Below, piece by piece: positions 23,308-34,366 of a stretch of DNA of 64,000 nt. The translations under genes were made by a program, and so were the position numbers. The notes under the pieces were generated by a model. It searched no databases. It was not told the DNA's origin and saw only the letters and a list, made by a program, of their open reading frames with translations. Source of the DNA: Adiantum capillus-veneris (taxonomy: Eukaryota; Streptophyta; Polypodiopsida; Polypodiales; Pteridaceae); the NCBI GenBank assembly GCA_014529385.2, contig CM043958.1, forward strand, positions 141,588,234-141,652,233. Reading direction: 5' to 3'. The number at the start of each line of letters is the position of its first letter. Position 1 is the first letter of the stretch.

Positions 23308-24747
23308 ATTATATATAAATTAGAATCTCGATGAGCTACACGGCGACAGATCAGAGGACGGGATCGCAAAATGATCACTTCAATTGGTGGCGCCTGATCT
23401 TCATTTTATAGCCTGCGCCGCGTCTGCTTTTGCGAGTTGCTTTCGGCTTTTGCAGGTACGCGTACAAATTCAAGCAGCGTTGGTAATACGCAACGGAAAT
23501 CCCAAGCAAGCAATGCGACACGTCACACGGTTGACATATAATAATGAATTTCAAAAAGCTGCTTTCAAGAGATCCAAAATTCCCCTCTAATTTGTGGAGA
23601 TTCCCAAAACACCCCTCAAAGACAATTGAGATCCGTTTTTGAGTGCTTAGCATGTAAATTGTCACAAATTAAAAAAGACAAAAAATAATGAAGCAATTCA
23701 TCTCCAAAGCCTACATAACCAACTCAAATTCTAGTTTTAGCATCTTGTATTGATAAACAATCGTTCTTCTCATGAGAGAGCTACAAATTCTTTTATCTTT
23801 GGAGATATAATTTAATCTCACAACGAAGGGTATTATGGAAAACTTGAAGGGCATTAATATGTTGGGAATTGATGACAAAACATTGGAGGTATTTTGGGAA
23901 TTTTTGAAATTTGAGGGGTATTTTGGTAGTCTTCCCCTGATAAAATGATGCCTAATAACCCCTGAAAACCACTCATTGTATTTCCTTGAAGCAATCCACA
24001 GTTGACATGCCCTTTTTACAATTAGGCCCTCATACTCTGGCAGTGCTAAAAGAAAACTATAATCCCACCTACAAATTATGAGAGTTACCTCTAAATTAAA
24101 TATATTCTACATTCGAAGGTGAAACAGCCTACGAAATTGAGAGGAATTTAGTGGAAAAACATTCAAATATAGTCAAATCACCTCTAACATTTCCCATATG
24201 TAGGTTACCCTCTGGTGGAGATGGCAAGCTTGTGTGCTCTGTATGTTGCCCATTCAACACACTTTAATTTCATCCTTCCCTACACTTTTCTCCCCATATC
24301 AAAAATTACATCATCGCCCACTCAGATCTGGCTGTCATAGTTGCATCCAAATGAATTAATCTACCCTTGAAAAACTCTTTTAGGTTCAAGGACAACCAAA
24401 TTCATTTCAATGATTCCAATGGGACTCATAGCGGAGACAACGGCAACAAGACCCAAATATATAGAGACTTGTCAATAGTATACCAACCAAAATAGGTCAT
24501 GGTGCTCAATAGAAATCTCATGATTTTCCTAAATGAACAAAATAGCTCGCTCTATACCTACCGAGCTTAAGAGGTCAACAATGGCATCTATAAAGAACCA
24601 TTGCAAGTTTGCATTCCACTTCTACAACAAATCAAAATGGGTAGTATCAAATTATGAGGTTTTTTGAATGAGATGAACATGATGAAAAAAAACTTATGAC
24701 CTTTCTTTTTGTATGAGAAAACTTCTTGATATGTAAACAACTCATTA
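23308..24747. other. Intergenic region, no gene seen
   Basis: AT-rich sequence between the RBBP6-like gene and the large element. 23,308-23,480 is GC-richer and may hold the gene's promoter. Nothing else is recognised. Confidence 0.5.
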
Positions 24748-24775
24748 GGGCCAAAAACGACTCAAAAAGGGTTGT
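24748..24775 (+). repeat. Left terminal inverted repeat of the large element
   Basis: Matches the reverse complement of 42,304-42,331 at 27 of 28 positions. The one difference is C here against T there, within a CG dinucleotide, as expected from decay of methylated cytosine. Confidence 0.85.
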
Positions 24776-25867
24776 TTGTTAATTTAAGGATTAAGGAATA
24801 GTCCAATAGTTATTTGACACGTATACAAAAGTATGGCACTCTTGTCTCCTCTATTGTGGGTTTTGGTGGTCCTATTTTGACGGAGAACCGCTAAATGTCT
24901 TGATCACAAGGCTGAAACTGCTATATTTAGGTGCTTTCGACGAGAGAGCTCATTAAATTTGCGGCTCAAAGCAATGAAGTCTCATCTTTTATTCTATTTT
25001 ATATTTTACAAAAGCATTGTCAAAAGATACGAAATCTATGTCAGAAGGCTCTCAAAACAAGAGCATTAATGACAAATCACTTACTTTTTTCAAACGTATA
25101 CCTTTCTCGCTCTCTAGTTTGTGAGAGGTTTTAAGTCTTTCCGTCTATACTTTCTTTCTTCTTTAATCTCTGAGTTTCCATGGCTTCTTTTGCACATCGC
25201 CCTTCACATAACATAACTTCTTGTGACTTTCATAACATTAGAGAGGATGGTCTTTGGAAGTCCATATCTTTTCGTGTGAATGACTGGGTAACAATGCTTC
25301 CTTCATGCAAAGGTGTACACAGAGTGAAGAGAACTAAACGCGATAAAGTAAAAAACCATTGGAAAGGTCGTGTTCTTGCTTTCAAAGTGACCAACAATGG
25401 CTGGCTAGCTAAGGTTCAACATGTGTACATGGCCAAGGATATGGTGTTAGACTGGGAAGAACATCCCACGCTGCATTCTTACTGTAAGTACAAAAAAAAA
25501 CTATTTGATACAGTGAATTTTTTTCATTATCCCATTGTTTTTCTCATTTTTTGATTCCATTCCAGATATATTTCCTTCAACAGCTGTGGAATGGCAGCCT
25601 GTGGAGAGTCTGAGTGGGACGTTCAAAGCAATGCATAAAGGGATTGCAGATGCTATGTATGCTGACAAGCCACCTTCCTTTTACAAAACAATGGATTTGT
25701 TTATCTATTTTGCAGAATACAAAGTTCCATCACGAGAAGGTGCATATGGAGAACTACATCAGTTACCCGTTCCCACCATAAGTTCACTTGATTGGGAAGC
25801 TCCTGCACTACAAGAGGCTCTTCACATTAGCGACGCTCACACAGCGACGCTCAAAAAAAAAAATCCC

Positions 25868-25965
25868 GGCGTCGCTATGAGCGTCGCTATAAGCGTCGCT
25901 ATGAGCGTCGCAAATTTCTTTGTAAATTTGCGACGCTCATAGCGACGCTCATAGCGACGCCAGCT
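25868..25965. repeat. Left subterminal hairpin of CACTA-2
   Basis: Four GCGTCGC units in one orientation, an AAATTTCTTTGTAAATTT centre, then three units in the other. The arms pair over about 38 bases, with one 12-base unit unpaired. These are expected binding sites for the TNPA-like protein. Confidence 0.85.
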
Positions 25966-26058
25966 GGGGTAAAAAAAATAACCGAGCGCGCCCAAAAACT
26001 CAGATCTCAGATCTGAGTTTTTCGGCGCCCTCAAGCAAAGAGCAGGTAACGCTCTCCC

Positions 26059-26099
<41 letters not shown>

Positions 26100-26100
26100 C

Positions 26101-26140
<40 letters not shown>

Positions 26141-26260
26141 AGAGGAAGGAGAGCCAGGTATGCTCCTTCCCTCTCCTCATTCTCATGTTCCCTTCCCCTC
26201 TTTCTCTCTCCATCGCGCTCTCTCTCACACACACACACATACACACACACATATAGTGTT

Positions 26261-26296
<36 letters not shown>

Positions 26297-26568
26297 CAAA
26301 AACGCACACACATACATAAACAAAGAATGCACACACACATTGAGAGAGAAAAAGAGAGAGAGAGCATGCATAAACAAAAAACGCACGCATTGAGAGAGGA
26401 AAAGAGAGAGAGAATATGCATAAACAAAAAACGCACACATTGAGAGAGGAAAAGAGAAAGAAAACATGCATACGATCCAAAAAAACGCACACACATTGAG
26501 AGAGAAAGAAAGAGAAACTAAGGGAGCGTCGTAGGAAACTAATTAAAATTAAAAGACCTAAAGATCTA

Positions 26569-26650
26569 GCCGACGAGGAGTTGAACTGAAGACCTATTAT
26601 TCAAGAGAGAAATGGCATAATCAATCTATCATACTTGGCATGGGTGATAG
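26569..26650 (-). other. tRNA-like repeat in CACTA-2
   Basis: Counterpart of the repeats at 11,057 and 11,259 in CACTA-1, with the same B-box-like and A-box-like segments on the minus strand. It is a single copy here. Relative to the others, an extra GCAT interrupts the 5' end (CTTGGCATGGGTGATAG). Confidence 0.4.
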
Positions 26651-26874
26651 AAAGGTTATACCATTTATCTCTTTTTATTGGCACACACATCCACACACGC
26701 GCACACACACAGGAAGAAGAGAGTTATAACGTCGTAGGAAACTATTTTAAAAGACGTTAAAGATTAGGTTATATGTAGACTTACATTAAATTAGATTTAG
26801 GTTTATTTTTAACTAGATTTACATTTATTTAAGCTAGATTTAGATTTATGTTATATTAGATTAGATGCGGGTCT

Positions 26875-27063
26875 CCATAGACTGCGATGCCTGCATGAAG
26901 CGGGTGAAGAAAGCCCTCAATGGAATATAGGGTATTGCTGCCTTCACTCATAGTGGGCTCCGTCGATCCAAAAGTACTGGTGAAATGTCTTCAGAAGATA
27001 GGGAAGAAGGTGGATCTTCAGGGCGGCAAGAGTCACTACATCCCCGACACAATGACCATCTAG
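26875..27063 (+). pseudogene. Captured HIPP (heavy-metal-associated domain) gene fragment in CACTA-2
   Basis: Reads MRVSIDCDACMKRVKKALNG, then a stop (TAG where a Glu codon would be usual), then in the next frame GSVDPKVLVKCLQKIGKKVD and a stop at 27,061. Together these are the two halves of a plant HMA domain, including the metal-binding C-D-A-C and the GKKVDL end. It is GC-richer than its surroundings, which are a TTAGATTTAGG-type low-complexity array, and it is absent from CACTA-1. It is a different HMA gene from the CACTA-1 fragment. No CaaX isoprenylation motif is present. Confidence 0.75.
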
Positions 27064-27447
27064 ACAACCTCTAGTCATTAGACTTACGTTAAATTAGATT
27101 TAGCTTTATTTTTAGTTAGATTTACGTTTATTTAGATTTACGCTTATTTACGTTAGATCGAGTCCACGCAAGAATTACTTACGGTTTAGGGTTTAGAGTT
27201 AGACGAACAGTGAAAAGATCTACTGTGAAAAGATGTTAAGATGAAGTGAAGTGCTACAGCTAGAGAAGAGGCAAAGGGATTTTGTCCACTACATGCAGTA
27301 TCATGTAGACGTGGGTGTCTAGATTTCTTGTACCCACAAATATAGGTATTGACCAATAAAGACGAGATTATAACCCGGTGGTTCTGATCTCCGTGCACCT
27401 CTAGACCGAGGTGTGCGGGGATTGGACATGACTAGAGAATGTGAGGT

Positions 27448-27451
<4 letters not shown>

Positions 27452-27492
<41 letters not shown>
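27452..27492. repeat. (GA)n microsatellite before the TNP2 start
   Basis: About 40 bases of GA lying 65 bases upstream of the TNP2-like start. CACTA-1 has a much shorter run at 12,396-12,410. Confidence 0.9.
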
Positions 27493-27495
<3 letters not shown>

Positions 27496-27557
27496 GATGA
27501 AGAATGCCAATAGAATATTAAATTTGTTGTCTAGGTTATAAGTTTTTTATCCTCATT

Positions 27558-30500
27558 ATGAGTAGCGACGAGGATGTGGGACCGTCCAACCGAAACACCT
27601 ATCTCTCAACGAGGGTCTTATGTCCTTGTAATCAATGCAAGCATGCTGTGCGACGGACAAGACGTGTTTCTTTGCAGCACGTTCGTGAATTTGGCGAGTT
27701 CGATCCATCTATTATAGATCGAGTTGTTGCCAATTATAACTCGTCGGACTCTGACGCTGGCCAACAAGCAGCAATCTTGCAACCCAATAGACGTATTCGC
27801 AGGCGCTTTGGTCAAGCAGCATATGTGAGGCCACAAGATGTAGCCTCTGACAGCTCGGGGGATGATCATGCAGAGCACATTCCCAACGAGGCAATGTTTG
27901 AGCCCGAGATTGATGAAATGATCGAGACGATCATGGATTCAGAAAGGCTTATCTATGATGATATGAAAAGTGAAGCCGATACATCATTGTATAATGGAGC
28001 ACGTATGTCTAGATTGAAAGCACTCCTGGTTCTTCTCAACATGCAGGCAAAGTTTGGATGGAGTGACACTAGCGTCACAGCGCTTTTCAGGTGATCTATT
28101 ACAATTAGTTTACTTTAATAGAACTCATGGTGTATAATGATCTGATAGATTTTTACACGACTGTATCATATTTTTATGTTGTGTAGATTGCTGAAAGAGC
28201 ACATTCTACCAGCTGACAATGTGATGCCAGATTCCCGAGATGAAGCAAGAAAGATTTTGCGAAACTTGGGGATGGATTACAATTCTATCCACGCTTGTCC
28301 TAATGACTGCATTCTTTTCAGAGGGGAATACACAGACATGGAGAAGTGTCCGAAATGTGATTCCGAAAGATATCGAGTAGATCTCCACGGGACAAAAATT
28401 CCACAAAAGGTTTTGCGACATTTTCCTTTGCTTCCTCGCATCAAGCATTTCTTCGAATGTAAGTCCATGGCCGCCCTAGCATCATGGCATGAGGAGAATA
28501 AATCTTCGGATGGGGTGCTACGAATTCCTGCAGATTGCGCAGCCTGGAAACATATAGATGGAACATGGTCGGATTTTGCCAGGGAAGCTCGAAATTTGCG
28601 CTTAGGCCTGGCTATGGATGGCGTAAATCCATTTGGTCAAAGATCAACATCTTACAGTGTATGGCCCGTTGTCATCGTCAACTACAACATTCCCCCGTGG
28701 TTGACTACGAAGAAGGGGCACCTATGGCTAAGCTTGATTGTGCCAGGGCGATATAAAGTGGGGAATATGGATGTGTATCTTCGTCCACTATTGGAAGAGC
28801 TACAACAATTGTGGATTGGCATAGAGGTGGTGGATATGAGCCGACACACAGGACGACGGAATGCTTTGATCAGAGGTATTCTAATGTGGACCATGCATGA
28901 CTATCCCGGGCTAACAGAATGCTCAGGTGATCTATTGACACTCCTCTCTCAGACACTGTAAATCTTGTTTTTCCCCATAGTTGATCTATTATCATGTGTA
29001 TACATGCAGGGCTTCAAACAAGCGGATATAGAGCATGTGTCACATGTGGACCTAGACTGAATGCACGTAGGGCACCCTCACTGAAGAAGCAAATCTACGA
29101 AGGTCATCAAGCGTATCTTCCGGAGAATCATGTGTTACGCGACGGCTTTTTGGGAAGAGAGCCACCAAGGATGTCTGCACAAGCATGGTTAGAGCAGAAG
29201 GAGATGTGCGATGACGGATTGCCTCCAGGGATGAAGAGACTATCTCTATGGTACGAGTTACCATACTGGCCTCGACTCGTGATCAATCACTTGCTCGATC
29301 CAATGCACATATTCAAGAATGTGGGTAATCTACTATGGGACCATTTGACCGGCAAGAAAGATACTTTGGGAGCCAGAGTTGACCTTAGAAATGTGGATCG
29401 TATGGAGCAATATTGGCCGCAAACAGCGTCTGATGGATCGATAAAACTTCCTAAAGCACCATGGATTTTCACAGGAGCCCAAGAACGCAAAGTAAAAGAG
29501 GCCATTCGATCTTTGCGGACCCCCACTGGCGTAATGCACTCGCTCCGAACGTGTTTTACTAAAGAAGGAAAGCTTACCGGTTTGAAGTCACACGATTGGC
29601 ATAAAATGTGTCAGGTACGTTCATAGTGGACTTTAATATCATTGCATAAAATGTGGACTTTAATATCATTGCTGCACATACTTTACAGTTTATTTTACCG
29701 GTTGCCATTGAGGGATGTTTGTCTCTCGACATCCGTAACACAATCTACAAACTTGCAAAGCTGGTGCAATGGATCTCACAAAAGGAGATCGACGTAGACT
29801 CCATACCATTCGCCAAACTAAATGCTGCGGAGCTTGTGTGCATGTTTGAGAAACATTTTCCTACTACAATGCTAACCATTCAGGTGCATCTTCTTATTCA
29901 CATAGTTGATGAGGTGGAAATAGCTGGCACAGTTCATTCCAGATGGATGTTCTTCTTAGAGCGTTTCATGAAAACGCTTAAGGGATATGTGCGTCAAAAG
30001 GCACGTCCGGAGGGTAGCATGGCAGAAGGTTGGTTGGTATCAGAGTCCCTAGTGTACATTGGAGAGTGGCTAGACGGATTTGATAAATCCCGGGACACGC
30101 TATGGCGAACCATAGATGATGAGCGCATATCTGGGATTGTCATGTGCAATCTCGGTGTTGAGAAGAAGATGACGGAAGATCTAGAGGCTAAAATCAACCG
30201 ATTTTGCATGCTTCACAATCCAGTGATGCAAAAGTGGATTTCACAATATGAGGATGCAAAGCAAGAGCGACAAAGGGCACGAATCGAGTGGAGACGGGGA
30301 AGACGACCACCGATGCACTATCCAGCGGTTCTGGAGAGCCTACCAACCTTCATGAGCTTAAGATGGTTGCACAACCAATTGAAAAGCGCACAACAACGCG
30401 GTGACGAAGTGACTGAAGAAGAGTGGGAGTACTCTCGGGGTTGCGCGACCAAGGTAAGTTTGCAATGTACGACTAGCAAGTGACTTTATTTATAAACGTT

Positions 30501-31286
30501 TGAACGGCCACTCATAATCTTTGTTCGTTGTAGTATAAGTCATACACAGCAGCATGGTGTAAAGGTCGACATTTTAGGGTGGAACGAATCGACAAAAAGC
30601 GTTTTACTCAAGATTGTGGAATCATGGCAAAATTTGAACAGTCTAGTCGACGACGTTCCTCTGATGCAGATCCCGTGGTGGCGGAACTCACTTACTTCGG
30701 CACGCTGCAAGAGATTTTGAGGATCGATTACAGAGGATTTTTTGTCGACTTGTTCGACGTGCAATGGTTCAAGATAATCATGGAGGGTCGAAACGCTACT
30801 GTGCGTAGAGGAGAGTCTGGTTTTCTTGAGGTGGATTCTACTAAGAAATGGACTGACCTAAGAGACACTTTCGTACTACCCGAGCATTGTGAACAAGTAA
30901 GTATATAAATAGTTAACATCCCCCTTTTACAAGTTATGTGCTTGAAAGCTCTCATGTAAGTTATGTGGCTCTGGCAGGTAGTATTTCATCCTACAAAGTC
31001 TACATCAAACTGGTGGTACGTCATAGAGTTAGCCCCTCGTAGTGCAAGGACGTATGAAGGCTACCATGTGCCAATCACAACGACATCAATGGAGGAGATC
31101 AGAGAAGATGCTCAATCAGAAGCCGCTGCGGTGGTGCCAGACGAGCATCAAGATGCTACTACTCTATATGGGGTGCATGCAGAGGAGCTACAAAATGAAA
31201 CAGAGGATATGTGTTTAAACGGAGAGCTCTATATAGATATAGGAAGTTATGCTGAGTTATGCGAGGATGAGAGAGAGATCTCTTAA
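27558..31286 (+). CDS. CACTA-2 TNP2-like transposase, six exons, 1,104 residues
   Basis: Exons 27,558-28,090, 28,187-28,926, 29,010-29,614, 29,689-30,453, 30,534-30,896 and 30,978-31,286, all with GT/AG borders. They sum to 3,315 bases with no internal stop. Residues about 20-50 hold the transposase-associated CPCNQC-type zinc motif. Residues about 180-600 are the Transposase_21 (TNP2) core, with CPNDCILFR, CPKCDSERY, the MDGVNPFG block, YNIPPWL and DPMHIFKNV. Residues about 630-750 are DUF4218-like (GCLSLDIRNTIYKLAKLVQW). Residues about 930-970 are DUF4216-like (GFFVDLFDVQWF). The protein cuts and joins CACTA ends with the TNPA-like partner. The start ATG is the first in frame after the (GA)n tract. 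Catalytic acids are not assigned. Confidence 0.93.
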
Positions 31287-31558
31287 AGCCACAAATATTG
31301 TATTTGAACAATTTTGCTCCGTGCTGTAAAAGCTCTAGCTCTCTAAGTAGCTTCCATGGTGTGTAACGCTCTTTTCTACTCGCGCTCACATCTTTTGATT
31401 GAAAATTCTGAGTTTTCGACTTGCCTCTTCTACCACTCGATTCATTGCGTCATTGTATTTATATGCGTCATTACGTCATTGTATTTAATGGTCTTTGCGT
31501 CATTGTCTACTCTATTCATTCAATATTAAGTTTAAATATTCGTGTGTTTAATGCAGGT

Positions 31559-32872
31559 ATGGATGATGAGGAGTTTCTTTCTTCTTTGTCACCGCAGCAG
31601 AGACAGTGGTACGTGGAGCGTCATCGCTCTGGCGCATCATCGCGCGTTCCTACACCATCCGCATCTCCCTCTCTTTCGGAGCATTCGGCGCGCTCCGAAG
31701 CTTCGGCGTCGACGAGACGAGCGTCACACTCTTCTAGACACCGGCGCTCTAGTGGTGGCGGTGGCGGTTGTTGTGGGGATTCCGCCACCGATGCCTCCAC
31801 ACCGCCTCGTGTTCGACGAGGCTCTTTACCCTCCCCTTCTTTGCCCGCCCCCACACCAGCCACAGCATCGCCGTCTACGCCAGGTTTTGCACGGCTGACT
31901 GTTCCTAGAAGCTACACACCTCTACCTACTCCGCCAGGAGCCACCCCACTCGACACTCCTCGCTTCGGGGCCCAGACGCCGGTGGAGACACCTGACGTCC
32001 GTACCCCCATCGACACGCCGCTAGAGACCCCTGCCGGGACACCCAGGTTCACGCGTCACCGGCCAGAGGGCTTGCCTTACTCCGTCGACATCAGCGGCGG
32101 CATCATCATGGATGATGACGGCAAGAAGGTGATCTCGCGCATGCGTGGTCTTTGCTCTCAGCTGTTTAGACACTATATACTAAACAAATGGAGTGAAGTA
32201 CCAAGTGATTTAAAAAACAGAGTCATCAGCATACTTTATGATGAGTTTCCCGTTCCAACACGGGATCAGCGCTTCAATGAAGACCTGATGAAGATTCGAA
32301 TGCGCGAATACTGCAAACACAAGCGTTCCGAAGTGCAAAAAGCAATCAAGAATGGGTGGAATAGGCCAGATTGGCTGGCCAAAGAAGATTGGAAGAATGC
32401 GAAGAAAGCAGCGCGCGAGAATCCCGACAAGTGGAAGCAACAAAAGGATGCAGCCAGAGCGCGAGTAGAGGCAGGGAGCTCGCACCACTTGGGGAGCGGT
32501 GGATGGGCATCATTTGAGGCCGATTTTGTAAGTCTTTTCACATTGCTCTTTATGCATGTTCGATAGTTTAGGGTTTATGAGTTTTTTAGTTCTAACATAA
32601 TGAAATCTTTGTATGTTTTGACAGTGGTCGATGACAGGACGTGATCCCACACCGTACGAGCGCGAGTACGCAGGCAGGAAGGGCTTAAACGCCCTGATGG
32701 ACATTCTCAGTTCTCGCGGCGGCATGGTTAGTATTAGGGTTTACTCTTTTTTATTTTTTGTATTGTTTTATAAATGTCGTTATATGTTTATACTTACTGA
32801 AAACTGTCTTATTGTCTTTTTTTGCAGAATCCGACAGATACGCCGCTTGGACGCGATGAGACGTCTGATTAG
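31559..32872 (+). CDS. CACTA-2 TNPA-like protein, three exons, 371 residues
   Basis: Exons 31,559-32,527, 32,625-32,726 and 32,828-32,872 sum to 1,116 bases in one open frame. The start ATG (MDDEEFLSSLSPQQRQW) directly follows an AG that could close a 5'-UTR intron. Residues about 20-190 are Ser/Pro/Thr-rich with repeated TP turns and probably disordered. Residues about 200-345 (LFRHYILNKWSEVPSDL, MREYCKHKRSEVQKAIKNGW, SSHHLGSGGWASFEADF, GRDPTPYERE) resemble the plant Transposase_24 (Ptta/En/Spm) family. Its expected role is to bind the subterminal GCGTCGCTA repeats and pair the transposon ends. Confidence 0.85.
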
Positions 32873-33232
32873 ACGACGTCAGTTTAGCCGTAGCTAGATA
32901 GCATTAGTTTAGGGTTTCTCATAGCTTATGTATCATGAGACGGATTTTATACGTCTTTTTGAACCATGTATATTATTACATTTGTCACCGCAATTCCTTT
33001 TGCCAATCAATTCTTTATGCCTATGATGTTGTACAATTGTCATTATTACATTTGCCAATCAATTCAGTTTGTCTATGATGTGTACAATTGTCAATTTTGC
33101 AAACAATGCGTCTTGTGGGTGACTATTTTGGGTCTATTATTTACCTTTGCACTTTTTTTAAAAAGTGAATCAAGTACAATATGGTTGATGGGTGGCAGGG
33201 CATTCAATGCCCTGCCACCAAAAAAATATTCT

Positions 33233-33490
33233 CTCAGGCGTCGCTATAAGCGTCGCTATTTATGGCTCTGTAGCGTCGCTATATGCGTCGCTATACTCTT
33301 CTGTGAGAGCGTCGCTATAAGCGTCGCTATAGGCGTCGCTATAAGCGTCGCTATATAGCGACGCCTATAGCGACGCTTATAGCGACGGCTATAGCGACGC
33401 ATATAGCGACGCTCTCGTAGCGACGCTTTTAGCGACGCTTATAGCGACGCCGGGGGTTATAAAAACCCAATGTATTTCCGTCGCTAAGAG
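33233..33490. repeat. Right subterminal array of CACTA-2
   Basis: About eight GCGTCGCTATA units followed by about eight TATAGCGACGC units, switching orientation at the CTATATAG centre near 33,354. The whole stretch is one long imperfect palindrome. It is presumed to be the transposase-complex binding region. Confidence 0.9.
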
Positions 33491-34366
33491 CGTCACAAGA
33501 GCACATAACCTCTTGTAGTGCTGATGCATGTACTATATCAAGCTTCAAATCCAAGATCAAAGAAGACATCCTTAAAGCTATGTCTCCGGGCAGGATATCA
33601 AGAAGGATTAAAGTTCAATGGTTCTTGCCTATACATGTCTTTGTGGCATGTTTCAAAACAATGGATTTGCAGAGGACAAAGATGATGTGGCTTAATAGAA
33701 GACTTTCTATGACTGAACTTGATAATGTTCTTGGAGACGGATGGAGCACCAAAGAAACTTTCCATATTGGTGACAATATTAGTTGTAGAGTAAGCCCAAA
33801 TTCTATGTCTATCTCATATCAACTATGTCATCAATCATTAGTTCTGGGCTACGACTATAGGAGATGGAGAAACAAATTAGGTAGCTGGGTTCCTCTCGAC
33901 TCTGAGAAAAATTGTCCAGAGTTTGAACTAAAGGTCACAGTACATCCACACACCGAGTATAGAAGCCTGATAGTAACAACAAATTGGAGACTAAATGATG
34001 TTAGAGAATCTCTTGAGTTTCTTGATGAAACATCTCTCGAGTATAGATTCAAAGTGGATGAAATTGTGGTGAGCACAAGGATGAAGAATTCAACCTCTTG
34101 CATCACATGCCTTCCCCAAAAAGAGTTGTATTTGAGCCACTTGCAAGGACTTGAAAAAACAAGTTCAATATTGTAATCATTTTGCAAATATATTTATCTT
34201 TTCTCTACTTATGTTGTTTTAAACTTACATGACATCATGATACACATTTAAGAATCGACAGTTGGTATTAAGTATTTGAAGTACAAAATTATGAATCACC
34301 AAAGGGTATATATATATGTTCATATGGACAAAATGAACAAAAGTGTACATAGCTTTTGTGGACTAT

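Larger units (their letters stand above)
25806..33520 (+). mobile_element. CACTA-2, apparently intact En/Spm transposon (7,715 bp)
   Basis: Perfect termini CACTACAAGAGG (25,806) and CCTCTTGTAGTG (ending 33,520), flanked by an exact 3-bp duplication CTG (25,803-25,805 and 33,521-33,523). It holds a six-exon TNP2-like gene and a three-exon TNPA-like gene, both open throughout with consensus splice sites, plus subterminal GCGTCGCTA arrays at both ends. By reading-frame evidence it could be autonomous. It inserted into the coding exon of the older large element. It also contains a HIPP gene fragment at 26,875-27,063 that CACTA-1 lacks. Confidence 0.95.
25180..34176 (+). pseudogene. 398-residue unknown protein gene, interrupted by CACTA-2
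   Basis: Exon 1 is 25,180-25,483 (MASFAHRPSHNITSC start); an 82-base intron with GTAAGT and CAG borders follows; exon 2 is 25,566-25,805, resuming after the transposon at 33,524-34,176. The three coding pieces total 1,197 bases, exactly 399 codons with the stop, and the codon split by CACTA-2 is restored when one CTG is removed. I do not recognise the family. Residues about 30-95 (NDWVTMLPSCKG, NHWKGRVLAFKV, WLAKVQHVYMAKDMV) have a rhythm loosely like a BAH chromatin-reader domain, but this is weak. The C-terminal part is rich in Trp and aromatic residues (DYRRWRNKLGSWVPL). It is presumably a passenger or accessory gene of the large element and is now non-functional here. Confidence 0.65.
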
